A stretch of 64,000 bases of DNA from Otatea glauca. Lineage: Eukaryota > Streptophyta > Magnoliopsida > Poales > Poaceae. This document shows positions 10,956-21,668 of the stretch, piece by piece. The notes beneath the pieces were generated by a model. It searched no databases. It saw only the letters and a program-made list of their open reading frames with translations, and was not told where the DNA came from. The translations under genes and the position numbers were made by a program. Numbering within the stretch: position 1 is the first letter of the stretch; every line of letters begins with the position of its first letter. The stretch lies in contig CM070720.1 in assembly GCA_036346275.1 (NCBI GenBank), forward strand, positions 7,727,278-7,791,277. Reading direction: 5' to 3'.

Positions 10956-11363
10956 TGTCAACGATCGGAACCGCCGACCGCAAAGAAAAAGGGGGATGCG
11001 AGTAGATCGTTCGAGGGCAAGGCCTGAAGTCGTGCTCGTTCGGGAACGGCGAGCGTCGCGGGATGTATGTCGGGGAAGAAGCAACGAACACAAGGTATAT
11101 ACTGGTTCGAGCTCCCGAGTTCGGGTAACACCTCTACTCTAGTCTTGCCCTGAGGCGAAAGATTTAATGAAGTTCTATGGGGGAGTACAGACGGGACCCG
11201 AGCTAGGGATAGCTCGGAGGCGAAGCTGCCAGGGAGAGCTCGGGGACCTTTCTCTTGTTCTCCAGTCTGCACTTGAAGAGTTAGCCTGGGTTCTCCCTCC
11301 CTTTCGGTCAGGGCAATCTATCGCCTTTTGTAGCCATCCGAGGGCCTCGCTGCTTGGTCCAGC
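10956..11363 (-). repeat. Duplicated LTR segment at the outer edge of gypsy A
   Basis: This 408-bp block repeats the U5-side half of the LTR that follows it (compare 11364-11760). On the minus strand the complete LTR ends GTCGACA, continues with GCT, then restarts at GGACCAAGCAGCG, an internal LTR position. GCT matches the bases that normally lie between LTR and primer site (GCTGGCGCCC on the minus strand at the 5' end). The duplication therefore carries a trace of an LTR-primer-site junction, as template switching or LTR recombination would leave. Confidence 0.75.
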
Positions 11364-12152
11364 TGTCGACAATCGGAACCGTCGACTAGAAAAAAAGGAG
11401 GATGCGAGTAGATCGTTCGGGGGTGAGGCCCAAAGTCGTGCACGTTCGGGAACGGCGAGCGTCGTGGGATGTATGTCGGGGAAGAAGCAACGAACACAAG
11501 GTTTATACTGGTTCGCGCCCCCGAGTTCGGGTAACAGCTCTACTCCAGTCTTGCCCTGAGGCAAAAGATGTAAATGAAATTCTGCGGGGGAGTACAGACG
11601 GGACCCAAGCTAGGGATCGCTCGGAGGCGAAGCTGCCAGGGAGAGCATGGGGACCTTTCTTTTGCTCTCCGGTCTGCGCTTGAGGAGTTAGCCTGGGTTC
11701 TCCCTCCCTTTTGGTCGGGGCAATCTATCACCTTTTGTAGCCATCTGAGGGCCTCGCTGCTTGGTCCCGAGGTTGATATCAGGTGCCCGTGGTGAGTCGA
11801 CGGGTGTTGTTGAGGGGCGTCGATAGTCGTCGATGGCTGACGGTAGCTGTTGGGAGTTGACGGGAGTTGTTGGGCCCTAGTTCCCACGTGAGGGCAGGTA
11901 CGGCACTGATTCCCACGTAGGGGAGAATTTTTACATGAGATAAATAAAATTATTACAGATGCCTTTTACTCTGTAAGGCGTAGATGTCGAGTGGGTCCTC
12001 GTTTTTGCGCCCAAGCCCGAGCTCGCTGGACCCGAGCCCGAGCTTGGGGAGAGCACCTCCTAGGTGAGAGGCAAGCCCCCGGGATCGTGGGGAGCCGCCA
12101 CGAGACTCGGGGGGGGGGCAGCTTACACATGGCGAGGTACCGATCCCCGACA
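11364..12152 (-). repeat. 3' LTR of gypsy A
   Basis: A 789-bp LTR. On the minus strand it begins TGTCGGGGATCGGTACC (end at 12152) and ends GTCGACA (11364). It matches the 786-bp LTR at 49262-50047 along its length. A polypurine tract abuts it at 12153. In the first 185 bp or so I counted about 10% differences from the other LTR by eye. Confidence 0.9.
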
Positions 12153-12168
12153 GCTAGCCCCCTTAGCT
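12153..12168 (-). other. Polypurine tract of gypsy A
   Basis: The minus strand reads AGCTAAGGGGGCTAGC directly before the TG of the 3' LTR. This is the expected primer for plus-strand DNA synthesis and confirms the minus orientation. Confidence 0.75.
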
Positions 12169-12699
12169 CAAGGGACGACCTTAAGGTTTGGGACGTTCTT
12201 GATTCTGAAGCTCTTGGAGGGGGGATCGGCTCTTTGGTCGAGCTCGAAAGCCCTCGAGCCCGACCTCGCACGTTGGAACCCTTCAAGGGCTTTTGTCGTG
12301 GTCGTGCCCAGGAATGTTCGGGCTTGCACTGCTCTTCTTCCAAATTGGAGGCCGTGCCCTGGGATGGTCGGACTTGCTGCTTCAACCCCCCACGGGGGAT
12401 TTGAGGAGGTGGTCTATAGCGTCTAGCTTTCTGACAGGGAGGGGGACGGACACGGGACGCGACGCCTCGGTTTCCTGGAGGGGGAATGCCGAGAGGGCGC
12501 GACTGTGGCGCTTCGCGTCCCCAGTCCGAAAGTCTCAGCGCGCCTTTTGAGGAATAACTGCCGTCCGTCGTGAGAGATTGGGTCTCTTTTAAAATCCGAG
12601 GCTGGTGCATAATTTCGAAAATCCCCCACTCTTGCACCGTGCCCTAGCCCCCTTTCTTGCCATTTCTTCCTCCATCCGACCCGCCCCCATCGCTCTTAG
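12169..12699. other. Spacer between polypurine tract and antisense gene
   Basis: GC-rich sequence with open frames on both strands but no protein character I recognise. It would hold the promoter and leader of the plus-strand antisense gene. No clear TATA box is seen. Confidence 0.4.
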
Positions 12700-14916
12700 C
12701 GACATGGCCATGTTTGGAAAAAGCACACTGACCATGGAGAGGATGAAGGAGTCGAGGACCTAGGACTTCTGGACACAGTGTCCTGGCGGCTCCCAGCAGC
12801 TGGAGAGGCCGAGCAGCACCCCCGGGAGGACGAGATTGTGAGCATGGAGCAGTACACGCTCTTTGGGCTGCGGACCTCGGAGAGAGACTTCTTGGCAGCC
12901 GTTCTCGCGCAATGCGAGATCGAGCTTGTCAATCTGGTACCAAACTCCATTCTCCTTATTTCTATCTTCTCACACATCTGCGAGGGATTCCTGGGGATCC
13001 TTCCCACTCCCTCTCTTTTCTTTCGCTTTTATTCCTTGTTTTGCACTTCGAAGGACCATGTCGTCGGGTGTCTCTACTTCCGGCTGCGGACCGGACTCCC
13101 TTGCACTTTTCTTCAAGTTCTGACCAGGGATTCCCTCGGGCCGTAGACGGAAAAGTGGTTCTATTTGAAGAAGGGCGAGGGAGGCGGGCTTGCGTACAAC
13201 AGCGTCGCTGTGGACAGCAAGCGCGAGACCCCGGAGCCCGAGGACTCGACGGCCGATCAAGAGGCTATCACCGTCATTCACATTTGCACGATGTGCGGCC
13301 TCACCGGCCAGGCCGTGGTCGTTACTATTGCCGTTGCACGGACCGGGCAAGGGCAAGAAGACAACCAAGAGGCCTGCCTCGGACGCCCCGGGGCAGGCCA
13401 TGAAGAAGCCCCATGTGGAGTGGGGTGACCGTGCGATGGTAAGTCGTCTTTGCCGAGCTCGGGAACACTCGGGCTTGATCTCGGCTTATTGTCCTCTCCG
13501 GTCGTCTCCTTTTCTCTGACCTTCTCTCCTTCTTCCCGCAACAAGAACGGGCTGCGGTCACCGCCGAGCCGTCAAGCCCGCGTTCGGTGTTGCGGCCACA
13601 GGGCGCTCAAGGAGAGGATGCCCCCCTGCCATAGTGGGAGCGGGGCATCGGGCTATGCCCCCTCCACCAAGAAGATGGAGGCTTGTCACCCAGGTACGCA
13701 TATATTTCTAGGTCTGGAGCGTAGGTCTTCCTTCTTCTCCCCTTTTTTCTGCAAGTCTTAGCGACCTTCTTCGTTATAGGCTCTGACTGTTGTCCAGGGC
13801 GAGTCTGAGGACGAGGAGGAGGGTACGGGGGACTACCTCTTGGTCCCCCGAGCACGGTCGCAGCAAGCCCGGCCTATCGCGACGCCCACGGAGGGCGACG
13901 CAGCCGGGGGGCTCGAACCATGGGTCCCCCGGGCCGAACACCGGAGGGGAAGAGACTTCAGCCGCCTGGGTCGATGCTGTTGGGGCCAATGTAACTGAGC
14001 TCGAGGTGGTGCCGGAGGATGCCGCCGAGCTCGACGGAGCATCAGGTACGCCAAATCCCCTTGTCCGTTGTTGCCTGGATTTTGGGTTTTTGTCTCCTTC
14101 GTAACTTCTGTCCCCCTTAGCAGGCTTGGTTCCGCCTGCGCCGCCCTGCGCCCTACACGAGGCAGCCCGGGCTGGTGCTCCTCCTGGCGTCGCCGACTCG
14201 ACACCGGAGGGGGCTACCGAGGGACGCGTGTCATCCCTGAGTGACAACCGCGTGAGACTCGAAAACCGTCTCCAGGAGGTTAGTCGAGCTCGAGCCCAAC
14301 TTTCTCCTTCTTTGTTTTGCTTTACACCCATGGGGTTGTTGTGACACTTCCCGCGCCTCTTTAGGGCCTGGACCTGGTTGCCAGAGGGTTCGGGACCATG
14401 CGCGTCCATGCCAACCAGTTCCGGGCATTGTGCTCCCTAGTCGAGGAACGGGAGATGTATGTCCTTGGCCTCGAGGAGAGCGCAGCGCAGGTGGAGGAGG
14501 AGGTCCAGCAGCTGAAGGTCGAGCACGCCATCGATCTCTCGAAGGCTGTCGAGGTTGAGCATAAGCGATCGGCCGAGGCCCTCACTAATGCCCGCGAGAA
14601 GGCCAATAATACCCTCGAGGCTGATCGCTCGGCGGCCGTGGAGATCATCGAGACCACCCGCGTGGAGGTAGAGGCGCTCCGCAAACAAGTCGTGGAGTTC
14701 TTTGCCGCCCCCGCGAAGGCCCCTATCGAGTCTGAGGCAAAGCTGGCCGAGCTCGAGGAGAAGCTAGGGCGAGCGACCCAGGCGGGGAGGAGCGCTCTAG
14801 CCCAGCTTCAAGAGGAGCGAAGTCGTGTCGCCAACGCCGTGGCCGAGACGCTGGCCCTGAGGGCAAGAGTTGCACTCGAGCAAGAGAAGCTTGCTCGGGA
14901 GATGGCCGACCTGTAG
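12700..14916 (+). pseudogene. Antisense extra gene of gypsy A (PF04195 'putative gypsy type transposon' type)
   Basis: This gene runs opposite to gag-pol, between integrase and 3' LTR, as extra antisense genes do in Tat-lineage elements. The first part (12778-13140) has the PF04195-like core: VNLVPNSILLISIFSHICEG, then LGI and a phenylalanine-rich stretch. Plausible introns follow: GTAAGT donor near 13440, 13695-13779, 14044-14121, 14280-14365. The last two join in phase. The final exon (14366-14916) is a heptad-rich, Glu/Ala-rich coiled coil of about 180 residues ending at a TAG. A one-base slip in a G run near 13908 and an early stop near 12761 suggest decay. The start is uncertain: ATG at 12704 is in another frame. 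The protein's function is unknown; the coiled coil suggests self-association. Confidence 0.7.
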
Positions 14917-14989
14917 ATAGGTCAGTAGGTAGGGAAAAAAGGCGAGGGTAACTCGACCCCCTTGTAATTGTTAGTTATGTAAATTTCGA

Positions 14990-17130
14990 TTAGAAGAAAT
15001 AAAATTCCCTTCATGTTCGAAATTGGATGCGTCTTCTCAAGACTTAGCCAGAAATCATAGCGGGAGACTTTGGCCTTTGCCTTATTGCTCCGTCCTTGTC
15101 GCTGGCCTGGGGCGCAGAGTTGGTTGCTCGGACCTGAGGTCTAACCAACATCCTCGACCTGAAAAAAGGGCCCACGGCAGAGTTAGGTCACTGGGCATGC
15201 CTCTGATGGAGGGCAAACCTTAACCGTGGCGTCAGGTCAAGGCGGCCAAGTCTGGAAACACTTGGGCTTGCCTTGTCGCCCCGTCCTCATCACCGATTCC
15301 ACGGCGCAGGAGTTAGTTGCTGGAGCCCGAGGGCTAGACAATATCCTCGACCTGAAAAAAGGGCCCACGGCAAAATCAGGTCACTGGACATGCCTTTAAC
15401 CGAGGACAAATCTGAACCGTGGTGTTAGGTCGAGATGACCAAGCCCAGGAACAATCGAGCTCGGGGGCCCCTCTACGGGCGACCTCCCATTCAAATCACT
15501 CGACGGGGGAATAGTCGGCTTACGGCGATAAGGATCTGCTTACTGCGGTCAGAGCATCCCGGAAGGAAATTTTTAGAAATCCACTACCTCCGAGCTTGCG
15601 AATGCTTGAGACTCGGTGTTAGGTCAAGATGGCCGAACCTGGAAATACTCAGGCTTGGGGCTCCCTCAGCGGGCGGCCTCCAATTCGAATCACTCGACGG
15701 GGGAATAGTCAGCTTACTGCGATAAGGATCAGCTTACTGCGGTCAGAGCATCCCCGGAGGAAATTTTTAGAAATCCACGACCTCCGAGCCTAGAAATGCT
15801 TCAGGCTCGGTGTTAGGTCAAGATGGCCGAACCCCGAAATACTCAGGCTAGGGCTAAGTTTTGGGGCGTCAGGTCGAGGCAGCCGAACTCGGGATTGCAT
15901 CGAGTCCGGGGCTCCCCCTGAGGGTGGCCTCTGATTCGGAACCTGCTGCGGGGGAATAGTCGGCTTACTGCGATAAGGATCAGCGTACTGCGACCGAAGC
16001 ATCTCCGGAGGTGAATCTAGAGTCCATGTTCTCCGAGCCCGGGAATGCTTCAGGCTCGAGGCACCCTCTAAGGACAGCCTCTGGTTGGCTGTCTGCGGGG
16101 GAATGGTCGGCTTACCCCGACAAATATCGATTTACAGCGACCGGAGCATCCCCGAGGTGAACCTAGAGACCGCGACCCGAGGCCAACGCACGCGGAGTGC
16201 AGGGAAAATATTCGCGGATATAGATAATAAAGGAAAACCTCCGGGCACCTCGAGGTCAGGTGGCTCTCGACGTAACCTCTGGTCCAAGCCTGCTAAAGGG
16301 GGGAGTCGAGACACGATAAGAATCGGCTTACAGCTGACTTCGTCCCCCTGGAGGTGGTCCTTATGGTCACACCTCGTGCCCGCGTCGCTCAAGGTGCGAA
16401 GAGACATAAATGCGGGTAATAATAAAGCAGAAGTTTATTTGCAGGAAAGATATCAGGCCGGGCCTCGGGCGTAGGTTGCTTACCAGGCGAAGCCCTCGGC
16501 TCGGGCCGTGATGCAGGGGTATAGTCGACTTACCACGATGAGAGCCGGTTTACTGCGGACTTGATTCCCCGAAGACGGACATTGAGAACGCGACCCGACG
16601 TCGCGTCCCCTGAGATGTAAGAGAGGTGTTAGCATAGAAGAAGAATCTCTTACTACGTGCTAATACTTATTGTGAGCCTGATCCTTGCGGTGCGTGAGCG
16701 AAGACCATGCTGCCTGAGGCGGAGGTCTCCCGGTGCATGGGGACAAGTAGAGCGTTATAAGCATGAATGATAAAACAAACTTGCCTGCGGCCAACCATGC
16801 TAGGCTGGCTCCCCTGCTCGAAACACTTACCGAGGGCGGTCCTGGGTACGGGTCCTGCTACAGGGGGCAGTCGTCTTACTGCGATGAGAGTCGACTTACT
16901 GCGGACGTAGCCCCTGGAGGCGTACCTAGAGACCGCGGTCTTGTTCGAGCCAAAAAGGGGGAGGGCTAGACCGTAGTCCTAGTATCCCAAGGTCGAGGGA
17001 CTTGAGGGCGTGATCGCTAGAACGAGCTTTGCCACGGAGGGAAGCCGTGATGCGATGAGGATCGACTTACTGCTGTCTTGACCCTCCGGTGGCGAACCCT
17101 AGGATCACGACCCGGAGACGCATCCGCCCG
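14990..17130. repeat. Diverged tandem repeats in the 3' untranslated region of gypsy A
   Basis: Two repeat types are visible. A 193-bp unit with CCTGAAAAAAGGGCCCACGG occurs at about 15155 and 15348. A second unit with GGGGGAATAGTCGGCTTAC followed by GCGATAAGGATC and a CATCCCCGGAGG-type box recurs near 15505, 15700, 15948, 16097, 16300, 16511, 16860 and 17040, at spacings of roughly 150-350 bp. There is no coding. Hypervariable tandem repeats between integrase and 3' LTR are a known feature of Tat/Ogre-lineage elements and can seed satellite DNA. Confidence 0.75.
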
Positions 17131-17211
17131 AGATACATGGAAGCATACAGGACGAGACAATCATAGTTGATAAAGCAGGAGTATTTTACCACCAAAGCAA
17201 AAGACAGAGCA

Positions 17212-18133
17212 TTAGACATAGAATTTTTGGAGCTGGTCAATGTTCCATGAGTTCACGAGTTCTCGGCTGTCGGGCATGGCCAGCCGGTAAGCCCCTGTGC
17301 GATCTGCTAAAATGACGTTGTAGGGGCCCTCCCACAGCGGGGACAACTTGTTGGTGCTGGACCGGTCCTGAATCCGCTTTAGGACCAAGTCCCCAACAAG
17401 GAGCTCCCTGGGTCATACCGATCGGGAGGCATGCCTGCGAAGTGCTTGTAGGTAATGTGCCGATCGTAGCAGCACACGACACCTTACTTCTTCCACGAGG
17501 GCGAGGTCAAGAGACCGTTCTTGCTCGAGGCCGAGCTGATCGACCGAGCTAACCCTGGCGAAGCCCAACGCGACCTCGTGGGGCAGGACGGCCCCGGCAC
17601 CAAAGATGAGCTGAAAGGGGGTCGCCCCCGTTGCTCAGCTTGTTGTGGTATGGATGGACCAGAGGTCGGTGGGAAGCTCGTCCACCCAGGCCCAGCCCAG
17701 CCGTTCGAGCTCGTTGAAGACTCGCTTCTTGACACCTTGGACGATTTGTTCATTGACGCGCTCGATCGCCCCATTGCTCTGGGGATGACCTACCGAGGCA
17801 TAGCAGACCTTGGTTCCCCTGTCTTCGCAACACTCTCAGAACGGTTCGCTGGTGAACTGCGTCCCGTTGTCGGTGATGATCCTACAAGGGACCCCATACC
17901 TTGAGACCACAAATGAGCGGAGAAATCTCACCACTGCCTGGGCCGTGATAGCCGAGACTAGCTCAGCTTCGACCCATTTTGTCAAAGTGTCGATGGCGAT
18001 GAACAAAAACTTCTTTCCCCCGACCGTCCGAGGGAAAGGGCTGAGGATGTCGAGGCCCCAGGTCGAGAACGGCCAGGCGAGGGGATGGTTTGGAGGGCGT
18101 AAGCCGGTCGGTGCGTCTTTCGAGCGTGGAACT
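17212..18133 (-). pseudogene. Gypsy A integrase core and C-terminus (3' part of split pol)
   Basis: On the minus strand this encodes the catalytic core of a Ty3-gypsy integrase: WGLDIL, then FIAIDTLTKW (first acidic residue), ITDNGTQF (second), and NGAIERVNEQI (likely Glu). A C-terminal domain with LSPLWEGPYNV follows, and a TAA lies at 17212-17214. The integrase would insert element cDNA in the nucleus. At least three in-frame stops are present (about 17837, 17637 and 17412). The upstream half of the domain is at 44333 and beyond, separated by copia B. Confidence 0.85.
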
Positions 18134-19506
18134 TGTTAGTGTTATGCCCTTGAGGCAATCATTTAGGTGATTGTAACATGACTATATTTCTGAATAATAA
18201 TATGATTATTGGTCCAATGAATGTATATCATTGTTTTAATCAACAAGTATGTGACTTGCTTATGAAGCTCTTTACTTATTGATATAATTCGATAAATATC
18301 TCTGATCGGATATCATTGTATAGGACAATGATGAATAGATCAGCACACGTAGTGATCGATGATCATGCTTCATAGATCATGGGATATGGAGATATCATCT
18401 GTACATTGTGGATGCATGTTGAAAAACATGGGTTAGATAGACCCACCATGGGACACTGCGAGAATGTTACATTCTTATGTGTCATCAGTGTATCTCATAC
18501 ATAGTAGATGTATAATCCTTAGACCTGAGATTATCATATTCCCTACATGTGTAATAGTTTTCCTTGGGGCTACCAAACACTACTTCCTAACCGGATAGTT
18601 ATAAAGGTAGCTTTCATGTTTACTATGAAACGTGCAGAGGGAAGTGAGCAGTCAAGATGGAATTTGCCACTCCAATGAAACGGAGATATATGACAAGGCC
18701 ACTCGTGTGATATGATTAAGGAAGTACATGGCCATGTCGTGATTGAGGAGTCAATCACAACTTATTAATATATCACGGATACGAGAGATGGATTGAATTA
18801 TCAAAGGATGACATGCTTCTCGCCTTGAGTTCAATCTTCATATACATGGCAAAGGGATTATTAAATGAGTACTTTTGATAGGTCTTGTCCGATTTGATCA
18901 TAGTATGTTTGGGAGTTGGCATGCTTTGCAAGGAGCCGCTATCAACTATTGGATTGAAAAGGAGTTTTTCAAATCCATGTCCAAACGTACGTGAACCTGC
19001 AGGGTCACACACTTAATGGGCTAGGATGCATTAATTTGGTTTGGATCCGTAATTAATGGACCTCGTGGGCTTAGCACACTAATGGGCCCTGGTTAAGGGT
19101 TTCATCTCGTGGCTATATAAGGAGTGGAGGAGGGTGGGCGCAGGGTGTGCTTTCCACGGTTTAGAAGTGTTTCACCCAAAACCCTAGCCTCCTCTTCTCG
19201 CTGCCCCTGCCGAGCGACCAGGTGCTTGCGCACTGACGCACGGCGTTCCATCCCTGGACGTGTGGACTACTGCGGTGACGCTGCTGCGACTGCTGTGTGG
19301 GAGGACGATCCATGGCGAGGCGAGGACGATCCACTCCATCGACGCAACGACTGCGGTGAGGGCGATCCACTACATCGATGCGCGAAGGATTCCGTAACTG
19401 CGTGTCTAATGGTAATCCGATCTTTGATCCCCTTCTTACGAGTAGCTTTCTGGTTATGCGGTAGGTTTTTTTTTTGTGCTAGCGTAGCATACCGCATTTC
19501 TCTTCA
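18134..19506 (+). repeat. 5' LTR of copia B
   Basis: This 1373-bp LTR is followed directly by the primer binding site. It contains a TATA box (TATATAA, 19114-19120) ahead of a GC-rich leader. It matches 42964-44332 nearly end to end. In the first 275 bp or so I counted about 5% differences by eye. Confidence 0.93.
19114..19120 (+). promoter_or_regulatory. TATA box in copia B 5' LTR
   Basis: GGCTATATAAGGAGTGGAGG is a good plant TATA context inside the LTR, about 390 bp before the LTR end. The 3' LTR copy reads GGCAATATAAGG at the same place, so that copy is weakened. Confidence 0.6.
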
Positions 19507-19507
19507 G

Positions 19508-19520
19508 TGGTATCAGAGCC
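19508..19520 (+). other. Primer binding site of copia B
   Basis: TGGTATCAGAGCC begins two bases after the LTR. It is complementary to the 3' end of initiator tRNA-Met, the usual primer of plant copia elements. Confidence 0.9.
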
Positions 19521-19661
19521 ATCTCGTATAGATTTGTGATCTGGATGTTGCACATATGATGTGTGAGGTTAGTAGATTGGATCTATTACATGTTCAGCCG
19601 GTTCATATGATGAATTGGTGACAGTAGCCATCGATGAGATCGATCGGTTTAGGGTTTGAGA

Positions 19662-20140
19662 AAAGTGCAAACCGACTCAATCTTGATTTGGGTGAGTTCG
19701 TTCATGGTACGACGTTAACCTTACTGGTCGGGTTACCGCCATCAGGGTTTCTGAAACGTAACCATATGGGACCAAGCCAATCAAATTGAGTCGGATTGGG
19801 TCAATCTGGTTGATCCATGGAAAGTGCAAACCGACTCAATCTTGATTTGGGTGAGTCCGTTCATGGTGTGACATTACCCTTACCGGTCGGGTTACCGCCA
19901 TTAGGGTTTCTGAAACGTAACCATATGGGACCAAGCCAATCAGATTGAGTCGGATTGGGTCAATCTGGTTGATCCATGGAAAGTGCAAACCGATTCAATC
20001 TTGTTTTGGGTGAGTCCGTTCATGGTACGATGTTACCCTTACCTGTTGGGTTATCGCCATCAGGGTTTCTGAAACGTAACCATATGGGACCAAGCCAATC
20101 AGATTAGATCAGATTGGGTCAATCTGGTTGATCCGTGGAA
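19662..20140 (+). repeat. Three tandem copies of a 159-bp unit in the copia B leader
   Basis: Units start with AAAGTGCAAACCGA at 19662, 19821 and 19980. Each runs through GGTTTCTGAAACGTAACCAT to TCTGGTTGATCC. They differ at only a few bases. They lie between the primer site and gag. There is no open frame through them. Confidence 0.9.
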
Positions 20141-21265
20141 ATTTTTATGCTGTTTTCCTTTGATAGAAGACATGCCTCTTGGACCCCACCAGGGGCGCTT
20201 CCCCTCGGACCCCGTAGTCGTAGGATTGTTTTTGTTTAACTCATTTTTGCAGGAAATTATGTGAAATAGTATGGCCTATGTGTATCTGATGTATGTAATT
20301 TTCACATGGCCTGGTGCCATGTCAAGCCATAAGGCTTTTTAAATTGTATAACGACCTGCGTGTCGACTTGTGATGCTTCAAACCCTCATGTAAAATTCAT
20401 TATCAAAAGTTGTAAAACGTTGCATCCATAATGATGAAGACAATGGTATCAAGCATTATGATTAGGTAAACAATCGAGCAAGGTGGCTAGGTGAACAAAC
20501 AAGCATGATGATGGAGATCTTAATGCTAAGGGCCATGCTATTTCACAACTTATTTTTTTTCTGTGGATGTGTGTTTAATCCTTGCTATTTTCTTTATACT
20601 CATTGCATGTGATGCCATGTTTATAGTAGATATTGTTCTTCCCTATAGTTAAAAATTTTTAAATCAAAATGTCCATCCAATTGTTGCACCTATCAAGAAT
20701 TTAGATCGTTATTGATATGACTGCCAAAGTAGTATATCAATGGCTATCTTAATAGATGATACGGATGTGTTGGACACATCACGCATAACAATGGTAGATT
20801 TAATCAAGCTATCAAAACGGTTTTGGGCTTGAGGACATAAGTGGTTGTGATTTGATTTCGGTAATGAAGGGACCTATACAAGACAATTGGTGTCTAGGAA
20901 AACACACATGAGGTAGGTTTCTTAATTGGCACCTAACAACGGGAAGTGCTCCCTCCCTCATGTGAGCCCTAGGGGCAGGTTGACTTTGCCATGAGTCATG
21001 TTGATGGAGGCATTCATTACTTGTTTTCATACTCAACAAACAAGAGTTACATATGATGTAATTAGCAAAGGTGTTGCTTACCTAAGTCATTAAATTTCTA
21101 GTAGTGATGCCAAAGCTCACTAGTGTTTGTTGAATATGGATCTTGAATACTCACTATGTGTTTATAAAAGGGACATAAAATGGGAGTGTCTTTTATTAAA
21201 ATGTTTGATAAAAATTTTACATAAACATAGTGCTTAGAATCTTTGCATGTTTTTGTTGTAGTTCA
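20141..21265 (+). other. Copia B leader upstream of gag
   Basis: AT-rich untranslated leader with no protein-like frame and no further repeats seen. A short minus-strand frame at 20812-21039 looks random. Confidence 0.5.
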
Positions 21266-21668
21266 ATGGCACCTTCTCCTACTCCTGCTACACCTAGTTT
21301 TGCTTTGAGATCGGTTTTGCAAAGGGAAAAACTTAATGGAACTAATTTTGTTGATTGGTATCGCAACCTGAGAATTATTCTCAAGCATGAAAAAAGGGAC
21401 TATGTTTTAGAGAATCCAATTCCTGATGAACCAGCTGAAAATGCTCCTCGCAATTTGAAGGTTGAATATGAAAAACATGTTAATGCTTCTGTAGAGGTCA
21501 GCTGTCTCATGCTTGTCACCATAGACTCTGAGCTTTAAAAGCAATATGAGGACCAGGATGCTTACAATATGATTGTGGGCTTGAAGGGAATGTTTGGGAA
21601 TCAAGCAAGAGCTGAGAGGTATGGTATCTCAAAGCTTTTATTTGCTTGTAAGCTGGCTGAAGGCAGTC
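21266..21668 (+). pseudogene. Copia B gag, N-terminal part
   Basis: ATG at 21266 starts a gag of the UBN2/retrotran_gag type, with REKLNGTNFVDWYRNLRI and then KHEKRDYVLE, typical of copia capsid proteins. A stop after DSEL (21536-21538) interrupts the frame. The same frame continues (KQYEDQDAY) to 21668, where solo LTR C enters. The rest resumes at 25371. Gag would form the virus-like particle in the cytoplasm. Confidence 0.85.

Noticed and set aside
17484..17904. Open frames of about 100-130 codons on both strands in the integrase region
   Set aside because: They are out of frame with the integrase motifs DTLTKW and TDNGTQF, which define the true minus-strand reading.
19508..19520. tRNA-like sequence
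   Set aside because: Only 13 bases complementary to a tRNA 3' end, in the primer-site position after an LTR. No tRNA gene is present here or at the other primer sites.
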